From: Methanoregula sp.
Lineage (GTDB): Archaea > Halobacteriota > Methanomicrobia > Methanomicrobiales > Methanospirillaceae
DNA length: 64,000 bases
Reading direction: 5' to 3'
Assembly (NCBI RefSeq): GCF_023227875.1
Contig: NZ_JALOCH010000010.1
Coordinates: forward strand, 33,839-97,838
Below are positions 52,398 to 60,336 of the stretch, in pieces. The position numbers were made by a program, and so were the translations under genes. The notes beneath the pieces are model-generated. The model ran no database searches. It was not told the origin of the DNA and saw nothing but the letters and a program-made list of their open reading frames with translations. Position 1 is the stretch's first letter. The number at the start of each line of letters is the position of its first letter.

Positions 52398-54992
52398 TTA
52401 ATTAATGGAATTCCCTGACAGGACAGCCGTTTCAGGCACATCAAATTCCTGACCTGAATTCCGGATCCTGTATTTGCCTGTTGCTTTTACCTCATAGGGA
52501 TTGCCTGTTGTCGAAAAGGGAACGATGAATTCGCCATTGGTACTCTCCTGCCGGTAAGTAAAGTTCCGACCGGTGTTGGAGATAAGATCCAGTTCAATGA
52601 TACCGTCCCCTTTGATGTGTGCCCCCCTGACATATTCAAAGACTTTCACATATTTCACATCCGGGGTCTTTACGGTGAACACATTTGTCGGGGACTCATG
52701 GACAAGACGGTAATGGCGCAGTGCCGGGACATCAGCAGCCGGATCGATGAGCGATGTGCTTACAACAGTTGCATGATAGCCGCTCTTTGCGTTGAGGTTG
52801 TACTCTTCAGCCCGGGCCTGTGCTGCCGTCGCATTCATTACTTCGCCATTGATGACAATCGGAAGAGACTCATTCGTGATACTGGTATCGACAAATTCAA
52901 GGTACAGGACCTCTGTTGCCGGTTTCATCGAACCATCGAAATTGTGAAGGCGTGAGACCATGGTGAGATAGTATTGCGGGGTGTTAAAGAGCCGTGATTC
53001 TGCCCGGTCCGGGTCGTTCTGATCCGGGACAAACATGGAGACCATGTAGGGATCCTCCGCAAGCGACGAGTTGTACCATGTTGCCATAGCCGGGAATTTC
53101 CCGGTATCCATCTGTATGTCCGTGATCACGTACCGTGTCCTGAGCTGGTCCAGAATGGTGTTGGCCTGATCCTCTGAGGATGAGATGAAATATGCAGCAG
53201 AACCGGTATCTCCCGCCACACCCTGCTGGAACGGGTTGGCATTGGGTATCCGTTTGGCGATATAGGTGATCATGTGGCCATAGTCCCACCATGACATCAC
53301 GCCGTATGAACTATCCGGGTACCGGAACGTCCGGGGATCATAAATGGTCAGGTAATCGAGACCGGTATCCGGAGAATTATTTCCCAGCCACTCCAGTGAT
53401 TCGCGCCAGTCCGGATTCATACTGTCCGGATGACCGGCCGCGTTGGTGTAGCTGGAGGATGCGGAGGTATATGCAAAGAGGATTCCGGTCCCGGCGGTAA
53501 GAATGGCGACGATAATTATTACCCCGGCAGAAGCAGGGATCATCCGGGTTTTCTGCCGGGCATTTTTCCCGCTTTTACCTTTCCGGCCTTTTCCTTTTGG
53601 TTGATCCTTTGTTTCCGGGGGGTCAACAGTATCCCTGCTGCCACGGATCCATGGCTGGATCTCCGGCCAGGCCCGCGTGAAAACAAAACCTGTGCAGACT
53701 GCCGACATGAGCGCTATGTTGACTGTAAGGTAGTATTCGTACCTCATATGCTGCCATGTTGAGAAAAACATGACAACCGACCAGACAAGGGCAAATACTT
53801 CCCCGGGGTGTTCCTCCTTCCAGTTGTTATAGAGCATGACGAGCGCTCCCCCAAAAAACAGGATAAGCCCGTAATTGAACGAGATCCACGCGTGTTCGAT
53901 TGACCATCCTCTCGCTTCCAGGACGGTCTCGGTTACCGGCTGCTGGCCGAAAAAGGCGAACAGGGATGAGATGAAAAGGTCATAGATGTGGGGAGCGAAA
54001 ACGAATAAGGACCCCGAGAAAATGACGGCACTGATCAGGAGTACTGACGGGTACCAGAACCGTTCCCTGTTTTTTAAGAGGATCGATAATCCATACAACA
54101 GGATTGTGCCCCCGGTAAGCAGACAATACGCATAGATATGGCCAACGGAATATACGGAGAGTCCGATGCCGGCGGCTTTGATGCCGAACAACAGCAGGCC
54201 GGCGATTGCGACAAGAAATACCGTGGTATTGATAATCAGGAGATATTCACTGGTGCGTCCCCGCCAGGCATCGATCACAAACTGGATGAGGGTAAATATT
54301 CCCACGATGAGCGCGAAAAGGATCATCGTCGGCATGACAAAAAGCCCGAGAAGATAACTGAGACCGGCAAGAAATGAGAGGAAAAGGATTTTCTTATAAC
54401 TTCCAAACTCGTTCAGATTGATTTTTGCAGGTTTCTCAGATACGATTGCATAACTGTACAGCAGGCAGAACAGTGTCGAGAAGAGCACTTCCGCAATATG
54501 GTGGTCGATATAGCCGTACCAGGATATCGTGAAAAACTGGCCGGAGACTATAGCGGTAAATCCTGATGCGAGAAGCCCGGTCTTCCAGTCACCAAAGACC
54601 CTGCCGACAAAATACATGAGGATGACAATTATTGCAGCCATGACCGGCGGGACCAGAAGGGCGATGCCGATAATTTCCGGGCGGGCCGCAGCACCGGTGA
54701 TGAGGCAACAGACCGCTATAATTGTCGGGAACAGCGGGCCCCAGTAAATATCCGTCCCGAATGGATAATGGGTCATGGCCTCGAACCAGCCATAGCCCGG
54801 GAAGTTTGCGAGGATCAGCTCGACCTGTCGCAGGTTATAGAGCGGGTCGTCCATTGCGACAATGTTCAGGATATCGGTATTGCCCATGTTGATCATGGGG
54901 ATGAGGCGGAGCCAGAGCGCACAGAGGGAAAAGAATACCACGAGACTGGCGATCATGCAATTTTGGATATTGACACTATCTTTTTTTATCAT
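52398..54992 (-). CDS. aglB: AglB/STT3 oligosaccharyltransferase
   Basis: A protein of 864 residues. The N-terminal half has about 12-13 membrane helices with the first acidic catalytic loop DDPLYNLRQVE and a second acidic loop near SWYGYIDHHIAEVLFS. The C-terminal soluble domain carries the signature WWDYGHMITYIAKRIPN (WWDYG), the sequon-recognition motif of STT3. It transfers lipid-linked glycans to Asn in exported proteins; the many N-x-S/T sites in the surface proteins of this window are likely targets. A basic linker (KGKGRKGKSGKNARQKTRMI) joins the halves. The gene lies between uvrB and a uvrB tail copy. Confidence 0.95.
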   Translation of the reverse strand: MIKKDSVNIQNCMIASLVVFFSLCALWLRLIPMINMGNTDILNIVAMDDPLYNLRQVELILANFPGYGWFEAMTHYPFGTDIYWGPLFPTIIAVCCLITGAAARPEIIGIALLVPPVMAAIIVILMYFVGRVFGDWKTGLLASGFTAIVSGQFFTISWYGYIDHHIAEVLFSTLFCLLYSYAIVSEKPAKINLNEFGSYKKILFLSFLAGLSYLLGLFVMPTMILFALIVGIFTLIQFVIDAWRGRTSEYLLIINTTVFLVAIAGLLLFGIKAAGIGLSVYSVGHIYAYCLLTGGTILLYGLSILLKNRERFWYPSVLLISAVIFSGSLFVFAPHIYDLFISSLFAFFGQQPVTETVLEARGWSIEHAWISFNYGLILFFGGALVMLYNNWKEEHPGEVFALVWSVVMFFSTWQHMRYEYYLTVNIALMSAVCTGFVFTRAWPEIQPWIRGSRDTVDPPETKDQPKGKGRKGKSGKNARQKTRMIPASAGVIIIVAILTAGTGILFAYTSASSSYTNAAGHPDSMNPDWRESLEWLGNNSPDTGLDYLTIYDPRTFRYPDSSYGVMSWWDYGHMITYIAKRIPNANPFQQGVAGDTGSAAYFISSSEDQANTILDQLRTRYVITDIQMDTGKFPAMATWYNSSLAEDPYMVSMFVPDQNDPDRAESRLFNTPQYYLTMVSRLHNFDGSMKPATEVLYLEFVDTSITNESLPIVINGEVMNATAAQARAEEYNLNAKSGYHATVVSTSLIDPAADVPALRHYRLVHESPTNVFTVKTPDVKYVKVFEYVRGAHIKGDGIIELDLISNTGRNFTYRQESTNGEFIVPFSTTGNPYEVKATGKYRIRNSGQEFDVPETAVLSGNSIN

Positions 54993-55107
54993 TCAGTCAT
55001 CCATTCCGTTCAATAAAATACGTTGTAGAAGATAATTATGGTTTTTAAGTGAACCTTTATCATCAGTATGGTTCGAATAACCATGCGGTACACCCGGAAT
55101 CGCCAGG

Positions 55108-55240
55108 ACCGATATCCCGAACGTTATCATTGATCTTGAGAAGCAGATGCGGGACGCGGCCGGGAGCCCCGGCTTCGGGAAAGCGATTGCGCCTGAGGGA
55201 CCAGATCAGGAAACTGAACGAGAGGCTCGCCGGGAAGTAA
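55108..55240 (+). pseudogene. copy of the uvrB 3' end, frameshifted
   Basis: Bases 55108-55240 match the last 44 codons of uvrB: IPNVIIDLEKQMRDAA in one frame, and after one extra base LRDQIRKLNERLAGK and TAA in the other. Differences include several silent changes (GTG to GTT, ATC to ATT, GAC to GAT) and damaging ones (Glu to Gly, Leu to Pro). The stop is TAA rather than TGA. Nothing upstream of 55108 resembles uvrB, so it is a tail only. The rest of the 54993-55317 gap includes the hairpin ATGGTTCGAATAACCAT near 55070 and no gene. Confidence 0.9.
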
Positions 55241-55317
55241 AAAGTAGTTAACCAAGCATCTCGTCCGAATGAGAATGAGAGTTCTGAAAAAAACCTGTCA
55301 GAAAAATGAAAAATTTT

Positions 55318-55932
55318 TCAGGATTTTATTCCGAAAAGACCTTTGAACGAGCCGATAATCTGATCCAATAAGCCCGTCTGCTGAGCCATTTTTTCCGTGA
55401 CCGGAACCGTTGGCGCAACGTTTGCCGGGATTGTCGGGGCGGGAAGACTCACCACGGCGGTCTCTGTGACCCGGGTGGCAGTGGTAATATTCTGAAAATT
55501 ATCAATTTCGTAAATATCAAGGACCTTTTTACTGGTGGGGGTGATCGTGCCCGGAGCGGTCCCTGTCAGCGTGACGCGGACAGTTTCATTGAGTCCCTTG
55601 ATACTTGAGGGATATGACAGCTCAAAACCCGACAGTTCAAGTGTTTGTCCGGGGACGGGTCCTTTTTTATTCTCTATGCCTTCAAGGATTAACGCATACG
55701 TCCAATTCGGTCTTGCCAGTTCGGTGGTCATTACCAGATCGTTATCTGAAGGGAATGTTGCGCCCGATGCAGGTACAAATCCAATGGTGTATGAAACGGT
55801 TACGGGGGTATCCGGAGCCAGGGGACCTGAAGGATCCTGGACATAACTTTCAACAGTAAATGCTGATACCGGGGAAGTGCAGATGACCAGAAGGGCAGCA
55901 GCAAGAATAATTATTTTTGTTATTTTTTTCAT
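55318..55932 (-). CDS. secreted protein of unknown function
   Basis: From the ATG at 55932 (GAGG 6 bases upstream) a 204-residue protein with a clear signal peptide (KKITKIIILAAALLVICTSP then VSAF). The mature part looks like one immunoglobulin-like beta domain (TPVTVSYTIGFVPASGATFP, LELSGFELSYPSSIKGLNET), a Pro/Thr-rich linker and a short amphipathic helix (GLLDQIIGSFKGLFGIKS). Lacks a membrane anchor or lipobox. I recognise no family. It stands alone between the uvrB tail copy and element S2. Confidence 0.82.
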   Translation of the reverse strand: MKKITKIIILAAALLVICTSPVSAFTVESYVQDPSGPLAPDTPVTVSYTIGFVPASGATFPSDNDLVMTTELARPNWTYALILEGIENKKGPVPGQTLELSGFELSYPSSIKGLNETVRVTLTGTAPGTITPTSKKVLDIYEIDNFQNITTATRVTETAVVSLPAPTIPANVAPTVPVTEKMAQQTGLLDQIIGSFKGLFGIKS

Positions 55933-56030
55933 CGTAAACCTCATCCAGGAAACGGTATGATCTTTTCTATAGAATTAATTTATTTTTTTATACACATAAT
56001 ATCATTTTCTTTTGACTCTATCGTCATGGT

Positions 56031-56046
56031 AAAGGTTGGAATTGGT
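56031..56046. repeat. 16-bp direct repeat, left copy, flanking element S2
   Basis: AAAGGTTGGAATTGGT is identical to 56519-56534. Confidence 0.85.
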
Positions 56047-56121
56047 TGTGGTATCCCGGATTTATTTCACAAAAATGCTATCAGGTATAATCTCATCGGA
56101 TGCCCCGTTTTTTTGTGTTAT

Positions 56122-56478
56122 GAGGGTGACCCCCTCTCTCTTCGAAGAACGCTAACGCGTTCTTCTGCAACCTCCCTTCGGTCGGTCCCCAGAGGGGGAG
56201 TCCGAATGGTCCAACAGGATCATGAGGACGCAGAAGAACCCGAAGGATTCTTCGAGGGCGGAGAAGATGCTGCGCATCTTCTCGTCTCGCTGTCCGAGAC
56301 TGCGAAGACAGTCCAAGGGGTGCGCCCCCTTGACCCCCGTTGTAATCTCGAAAGTTTTCAAACAACATTCTTGCCCAGCGAGGCCCCGACAGGAATCGGC
56401 CGTCGCATCAGAGAGGGTCGATTGGAGAAGTAAAACTTCGACTCGGCCGAGCGACCCCCGAAGGGGGTGGGCTTGCTC
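56122..56478. repeat. hairpin-string element S2
   Basis: A non-coding element composed of perfect short hairpins: GAAGAACGCTAACGCGTTCT (9-bp arms), CCCAGAGGGGGAG region, GAAGAACCCGAAGGATTCTT, GAGAAGATGCTGCGCATCTT (10-bp arms, 56261-56283), GTCTCGCTGTCCGAGAC, AAGGGGTGCGCCCCTT, ACCCCCGAAGGGGGT. It shares the opening GTGACCCCCTCTCTC and a GAAGAA hairpin with S1, and GCATCAG..GAG..GATTGGAGA with S3. The 16-bp repeat at 56031 and 56519 encloses it. The surrounding gap 55933-56717 has no gene. Confidence 0.75.
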
Positions 56479-56518
56479 ATATTCGTGATTATTTTGGGAA
56501 ATTATTTCGGGATAGGAC

Positions 56519-56534
56519 AAAGGTTGGAATTGGT
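56519..56534. repeat. 16-bp direct repeat, right copy, flanking element S2
   Basis: AAAGGTTGGAATTGGT is identical to 56031-56046; the two enclose about 470 bases. Confidence 0.85.
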
Positions 56535-56616
56535 AAATAACACACAGTAATCCCGGGATAATTGCGAAAAGGGAAAATCAAAGAAGGGTTCTTTGATGGA
56601 TTCTTCACCCGGGTCC

Positions 56617-56680
56617 TCACCGGGCAAGGGCCGTCCGCGACAAGTCGACATCATTCCAATCGCAACCGGGCGCCAGACCG
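56617..56680 (-). pseudogene. decayed copy of the polB 3' end
   Basis: On the minus strand the frame reads LAPGCDWNDVDLSRTALAR and TGA, against ALGWNWNDVDPSRTTLAQW in intact polB (60337). The match at protein and DNA level covers about the last 20 codons, in the same orientation as polB, 3.7 kb away from it. Confidence 0.78.
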
Positions 56681-56717
56681 CTGACGGAATGTAAAAAATA
56701 AACAGGGTACCTGTGGT

Positions 56718-57653
56718 TCAGACGAGCCGGATCAGGTTCTCCCTGCCTTTCTTCACCTTGATGATCATGCCCCGCATGTGAAGGTCATTGAGTACCGTGC
56801 TCACCGTTGACCGGGGCAGGCCGGTCACCCTGACGATCTCCGATTGGTGCATTTCGCCATCATGAGACCTGAGCAGCTGTACGATCCGGTCCTCAAGGCT
56901 CAGTATCTCGGTCTCGGTCAGGGAAGGCGGGGCAGGGGTTTCCTCTGGAATGTTCCCGTTGTTTTTCCTGCGCCTGCGCAGGAACACAAATGTGGCAACT
57001 GCGATCACGATGACAAGCCCGAGACCGGCTGCTGCCGCGAGCAACGGGAATGCCTGCTGTTCAAGCACCACCCGCGGTTCACCCGCACCGAACGAACGCT
57101 GGCCGTACCAGGCCAGCCCGTCCCGGGAATTATCCGGTTCCGGCTCGGCCTGTACTATCGTATACGTTTCCGGATAACGGATGATGAGCATGTTGTCCTT
57201 TTCCATGTACAGTCCGCCGGCAAATGCATCGCCGATAGTAATCGTGGTGCCTCCTTGGGTAAACCCGTTCCAGCGGGCGGTATAGACAACGACACCGTAC
57301 CTGCCGGTCGGAGACTCCTGCATAACCGCATCACCGGTCACACCCGTTATCTCCATGTGACGACCGGTCATCACCGCCGCCTGGGCAGCCGACCGCTCCA
57401 TCAGTTCCCGGAACTGGGGGAGGTAGACCTCCGGAAGGTCACGGGTATATGCCTCGAAATCCGTAACGTCCGTACCAGATGACAGGAGTGTACGGTACTC
57501 AACGCGCCAGAGTGCTGACCCGTCATCCGCGACCGTAACCGTGTATGCGATCGAGTAGTCCGGTGTTGCTGCCGCGGCGGTCATACCGGCCAGGGCACCC
57601 GGCAGCAGGAGAATAAGAATCACTAAAATTCCCTGCTGCAGTACGTGTCTCAT
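56718..57653 (-). CDS. membrane-anchored winged-helix protein
   Basis: I start at the ATG at 57653 (GGAAGTGG upstream), giving 311 residues; a GTG at 57743 would overlap the preceding stop by 4 bases but adds 30 residues before the signal sequence. Order: signal peptide (GILVILILLLPGALAG), extracellular domain of about 170 residues (YSIAYTVTVADDGSALWRVE, like DUF4897/DUF7345 of other archaea), a transmembrane helix (AAAGLGLVIVIAVATFVFL) then RRRRK, and a cytoplasmic MarR-like winged helix (HQSEIVRVTGLPRSTVSTVL). The topology would let an external signal control DNA binding at the membrane, by position a partner of the next gene. Confidence 0.85.
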   Translation of the reverse strand: MRHVLQQGILVILILLLPGALAGMTAAAATPDYSIAYTVTVADDGSALWRVEYRTLLSSGTDVTDFEAYTRDLPEVYLPQFRELMERSAAQAAVMTGRHMEITGVTGDAVMQESPTGRYGVVVYTARWNGFTQGGTTITIGDAFAGGLYMEKDNMLIIRYPETYTIVQAEPEPDNSRDGLAWYGQRSFGAGEPRVVLEQQAFPLLAAAAGLGLVIVIAVATFVFLRRRRKNNGNIPEETPAPPSLTETEILSLEDRIVQLLRSHDGEMHQSEIVRVTGLPRSTVSTVLNDLHMRGMIIKVKKGRENLIRLV

Positions 57654-57739
57654 GGTCCACTTCCGTGTATCGTTTGAGTATGTGGTTACCAGATATGAAA
57701 AAATTTGGGGCCTTTTTATCCAACCGGGAATCCCGTCAT

Positions 57740-58654
57740 TCACGGCTTCTTCCCACTGCCTGTCCCCGGGGTCGCGCTGCTGCCGGAATTGCCGTTGCTG
57801 CCATTTCCGCCGCCGTTTGATGCGCTGTTGTCGGTTCCGGACTTCCCGTTTCCTTTGTCATCCGTCACACGCGATGGCAAAACCGTTACCGCAGTCCCGG
57901 CAGTCTGTCGGCCCGGGGTGGGGGGTACTTCGGTCACCCGGGCTTGTCCTTTGCCGTTATCCTTTCCATTGCCCGTGCCCTGCTGGACCTGTTGGGTCAC
58001 CTGTTCCTGGAGAGCCTGTTCCTCACCGGCATTCTTGGTACTCTGTTGATCCCGGATTTCGAGACGGACCGCTTTCATGACGGTTGCGTTGTTCTTCTCT
58101 GTCACGCGTTCAAACCGGGTCTGTGTCTTTTCCTCAAACTTCTCTTCAAGGGTGAGGCTGTTATTATACGCCCGCATGAGACCGGTGTTGTCCGGGTAGC
58201 CGTCAAGCAGGTCTGCCAGCACGAGCTGGTGCTTTGCAACCATTTCCTGTGCGTGCAACAGGCCGGTTGCGTTTGAAGCTGCATAGGTCTGCAGGTGCAA
58301 CCGGGTGAGGTTGGTCTTCTGCGCGTAGAGATCAAGGGCCCGGTCGGCATCGGCTGAATTGTTCAGCTGCAGTTCCCTGCGCACCTCGGATAAGCGCAGT
58401 CGGGCATTGGCCATCTGCTTATTGAAGAGCTCGGTCTCGTTTGTTGTGAAGGACTCGTCAAGGTCTTCAAAAGCGATCTTGAGGCCGTAAAGCGGGCTGC
58501 CCGGGCCAATAGAACCGTTGTACGGCTCGATATCATCCGCAATAACGGTCCCGTTACGTTCAGTTCCGGTATCCTCCAGTGCTGCTGCTGTGCCTGCCAT
58601 GCAGAGCAGTGCGAGTACGAAGATACCGTTAATCCATCCGGCTTTTTTTATCAT
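57740..58654 (-). CDS. secreted DUF5667-like protein with low-complexity tail
   Basis: A 304-residue exported protein: signal peptide (INGIFVLALLCMAGTAAA), then a DUF5667-type helical domain (GPGSPLYGLKIAFEDLDESF, ELFNKQMANARLRLSEVRRE, about residues 48-200), and a disordered Gly/Asn/Ser-rich tail (about 230-304). The domain often appears before anti-sigma-like or membrane regulatory proteins. It lies directly upstream of the winged-helix membrane protein, with 4 bases of possible overlap, so the pair could form an envelope-sensing unit. Role inferred from context. Confidence 0.82.
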   Translation of the reverse strand: MIKKAGWINGIFVLALLCMAGTAAALEDTGTERNGTVIADDIEPYNGSIGPGSPLYGLKIAFEDLDESFTTNETELFNKQMANARLRLSEVRRELQLNNSADADRALDLYAQKTNLTRLHLQTYAASNATGLLHAQEMVAKHQLVLADLLDGYPDNTGLMRAYNNSLTLEEKFEEKTQTRFERVTEKNNATVMKAVRLEIRDQQSTKNAGEEQALQEQVTQQVQQGTGNGKDNGKGQARVTEVPPTPGRQTAGTAVTVLPSRVTDDKGNGKSGTDNSASNGGGNGSNGNSGSSATPGTGSGKKP

Positions 58655-58911
58655 GGTTCAACTTCCGGTTTTTCGGCATATTGCCGCTGAAACAATGGTT
58701 GGGCCCGGGCAGTAAAAGCCCATCGAAAATCCAGAAGAAACCGGATCGGCCGTGGTTGTTCCGGTACTGAAAATAATGTCCAGGATTGTCCCGATGACAT
58801 ATCCGGGCAAGGATTGGAGAAATTGCCGGTGCAGGAAATCGGGCGTCAAATCAACTTTTTTTTATGTTGGACCAATGCGATCGCGCGAAAAAATGATTAT
58901 GGAAGCCCGCA

Positions 58912-58970
58912 CCAAGATCGTCCACGAGGGATCCACATCGACCCAGTTCCAGCCTGAAGAGTCTATGATG
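58912..58970 (-). pseudogene. second copy of the polB 3' end
   Basis: Minus-strand translation, RIIDSSGWNWVDVDPSWTIL, matches polB RIIEALGWNWNDVDPSRTTL. It ends abruptly at 58970, where the plus-strand uvrB tail begins; the two share the junction sequence ATGATGCGGGA, intermediate between polB ATGATCCGGGA and uvrB CAGATGCGGGA. Confidence 0.82.
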
Positions 58971-59039
58971 CGGGACGCGGCCGAGAGTCTTGACTTCGAG
59001 AAGGCGATTGCATTGCGTGAGCAGATAAAAAAGCTGAAC
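58968..59039 (+). pseudogene. second copy of the uvrB 3' end, in frame
   Basis: 24 codons read MRDAAESLDFEKAIALREQI then KKLN. Compared with uvrB 51963-52034, ten codons differ: nine silently and one Asp to Glu. The copy then runs into unrelated sequence (ACGGGGTCTGTCAAG). The silent pattern means the sequence evolved as a functional gene before it was copied here. Confidence 0.88.
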
Positions 59040-59046
59040 ACGGGGT

Positions 59047-59110
59047 CTGTCAAGTCTTCGGCAGTTGGAGTGTCTCAAAAGTGCCTGTCAAAATTCGGCA
59101 GTTTTTTTAG
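59047..59110. other. possible insertion-sequence end
   Basis: Two direct repeats, CTGTCAAGTCTTCGGCAGTT (59047) and CTGTCAAAATTCGGCAGTT (about 59084), lie where the uvrB tail stops and AT-rich DNA begins. The opening GGGTCTGTCAA resembles ends of some insertion sequences, but no transposase is present. Confidence 0.35.
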
Positions 59111-59130
59111 GCGTCTTGATTTAAAAATGA

Positions 59131-59652
59131 TTAATGTGTAAAACAGGGTTTTAATAAATCCTCATTTAACAGAATGTTCTTATCACAACAATCCATAAGG
59201 TGTTTGGAAATCCCCGTTGCAAAATGAGCGTACTCGACGTGTTTTCCCAAATCTTTTAACGCATTTACCGCTTCTGAGAAATCACCATCGCTACTAATTA
59301 AAATTGCTACATCGTAAATATTATTGTAAGCATATCTGAGCATATCCACGGCTAAGTATATGTCCACCCCTTTTTCTTTTACCCCACCACTTTTATGCTC
59401 CAATCTGCCAAGTCTTAATTGTAAATCGGGTAACTTTTTTAATTCGTTAAAAAAACGTTGTTGGGATTTGTATATCGCCTCGTTATCTTCCTGATTTACC
59501 GGCGCATTATAATAATAGGTTCTAACCAATTCTCTCTCGGAATTACACAAAGTCAGACTTAATTTGTTAAAATCAATGTTTGTTTTTCCGATATGGTGTT
59601 TTATTCCATGATAGAAATTGCTTCCATCAATAAAAACGCAAACACGTTTCAT
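59131..59652 (-). CDS. NYN-domain (LabA-like) putative ribonuclease
   Basis: From the ATG at 59652 (three codons after the first possible start) a 173-residue PIN-like NYN protein: RVCVFIDGSNFYHGIK (first Asp), EKGVDIYLAVDMLRYAYNNI (second acid pair) and YDVAILISSDGDFSEAVNAL (SSDGDF, third acids), all active-site positions of this nuclease family. It is much richer in A/T than the genes around it, so it was probably acquired. An 11-bp inverted repeat overlaps its promoter. Cellular target unknown; relatives occur in bacteria and viruses. Confidence 0.9.
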   Translation of the reverse strand: MKRVCVFIDGSNFYHGIKHHIGKTNIDFNKLSLTLCNSERELVRTYYYNAPVNQEDNEAIYKSQQRFFNELKKLPDLQLRLGRLEHKSGGVKEKGVDIYLAVDMLRYAYNNIYDVAILISSDGDFSEAVNALKDLGKHVEYAHFATGISKHLMDCCDKNILLNEDLLKPCFTH

Positions 59653-59672
59653 ACAAGACATAATATATGAAA

Positions 59673-59698
59673 CAAGGGGTTATTAGTATAACCCCTTG
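59673..59698. promoter_or_regulatory. perfect 11-bp inverted repeat in the NYN gene promoter
   Basis: CAAGGGGTTAT / ATAACCCCTTG with a 4-base loop (59673-59683 and 59688-59698) overlaps a TATA-like GTTATACTAATAAC in the minus-strand promoter, about 21 bases before the ATG. It is a candidate operator, or an insertion border. Confidence 0.6.
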
Positions 59699-59990
59699 GA
59701 ATTAATAAAAAACCACATTGCTAAGCAAGGTGGGGAAGTAATACAAGATCAACTTACACTTATTATTATTAAAATCTTTACCAATAGTTAAATTTTCAAA
59801 ATGTTGGATTTTTAAACTGTTTTTGCGCTTACCGTCATCTGAATCAGCGCCATCAACTTGTTATCTCCTTCAGTCACAATCCCGCATGTTTTTTATTCCC
59901 TATAAAAAAAAGATAACATCTGCTGGTAAAATCTGGCATGAATTGATGGGCTCATTTCAGAATTCTGAAACCCAACAATATGATTGATTT
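59699..59990. other. AT-rich region with no gene
   Basis: A/T-rich DNA continues from the NYN gene. It holds the palindrome TTTCAGAATTCTGAAA at 59955-59970 and no open frame with recognisable features. Confidence 0.4.
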
Positions 59991-60290
59991 ATGCGAGGGC
60001 TCCCCGCCTCAGGGCCTCTCCGAGGAATAAGTGGTTCGCAGAACCGCGAATTTGAGAAGAACCTTCAGGTTCTTCGAGGCACGGCGGGGCAAGGAGGTTT
60101 TTCATGCTTTCAGTCACTGACCCGCCGCGGGGAATCAATCGTTGCATCAGCGAGAATTGATTGGAGAGGGTATCAACCTTCGACTGCGCCCCGTCGGGGA
60201 CAGCCGCAGGCTGTGGAGAAGTGATAACTTCGACTGCGGCGGCGTTCATCGCAAACGGGGGGTATGGGGGTCTCAACCCCCATCATCATA
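59991..60290. repeat. hairpin-string element S3
   Basis: A non-coding element of about 300 bases with GAAGAACCTTCAGGTTCTTC (8-bp arms, 60056-60075), GGTTCGCAGAACC, ACAGCCGCAGGCTGT and repeated GGAGA..AACTTCGACT segments. It shares GCATCAG..GAG..GATTGGAGA and the AACTTCGACT segment with S2. It lies between the AT-rich island and polB. Frames through it are open by chance only. Confidence 0.6.
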
Positions 60291-60336
60291 CCAAAATTTT
60301 TACTCAACGTTCTCAATTCTGTTTTTAAAAAATGGT

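Noticed and set aside
55070..55090. tRNA T-loop (GGTTCGAATAACC)
   Set aside because: The bases form a simple hairpin; no cloverleaf, anticodon arm or acceptor stem surrounds it.
56152..56520. Open frames inside element S2
   Set aside because: They are broken in different places from S1 and S3 and consist of translated hairpins.
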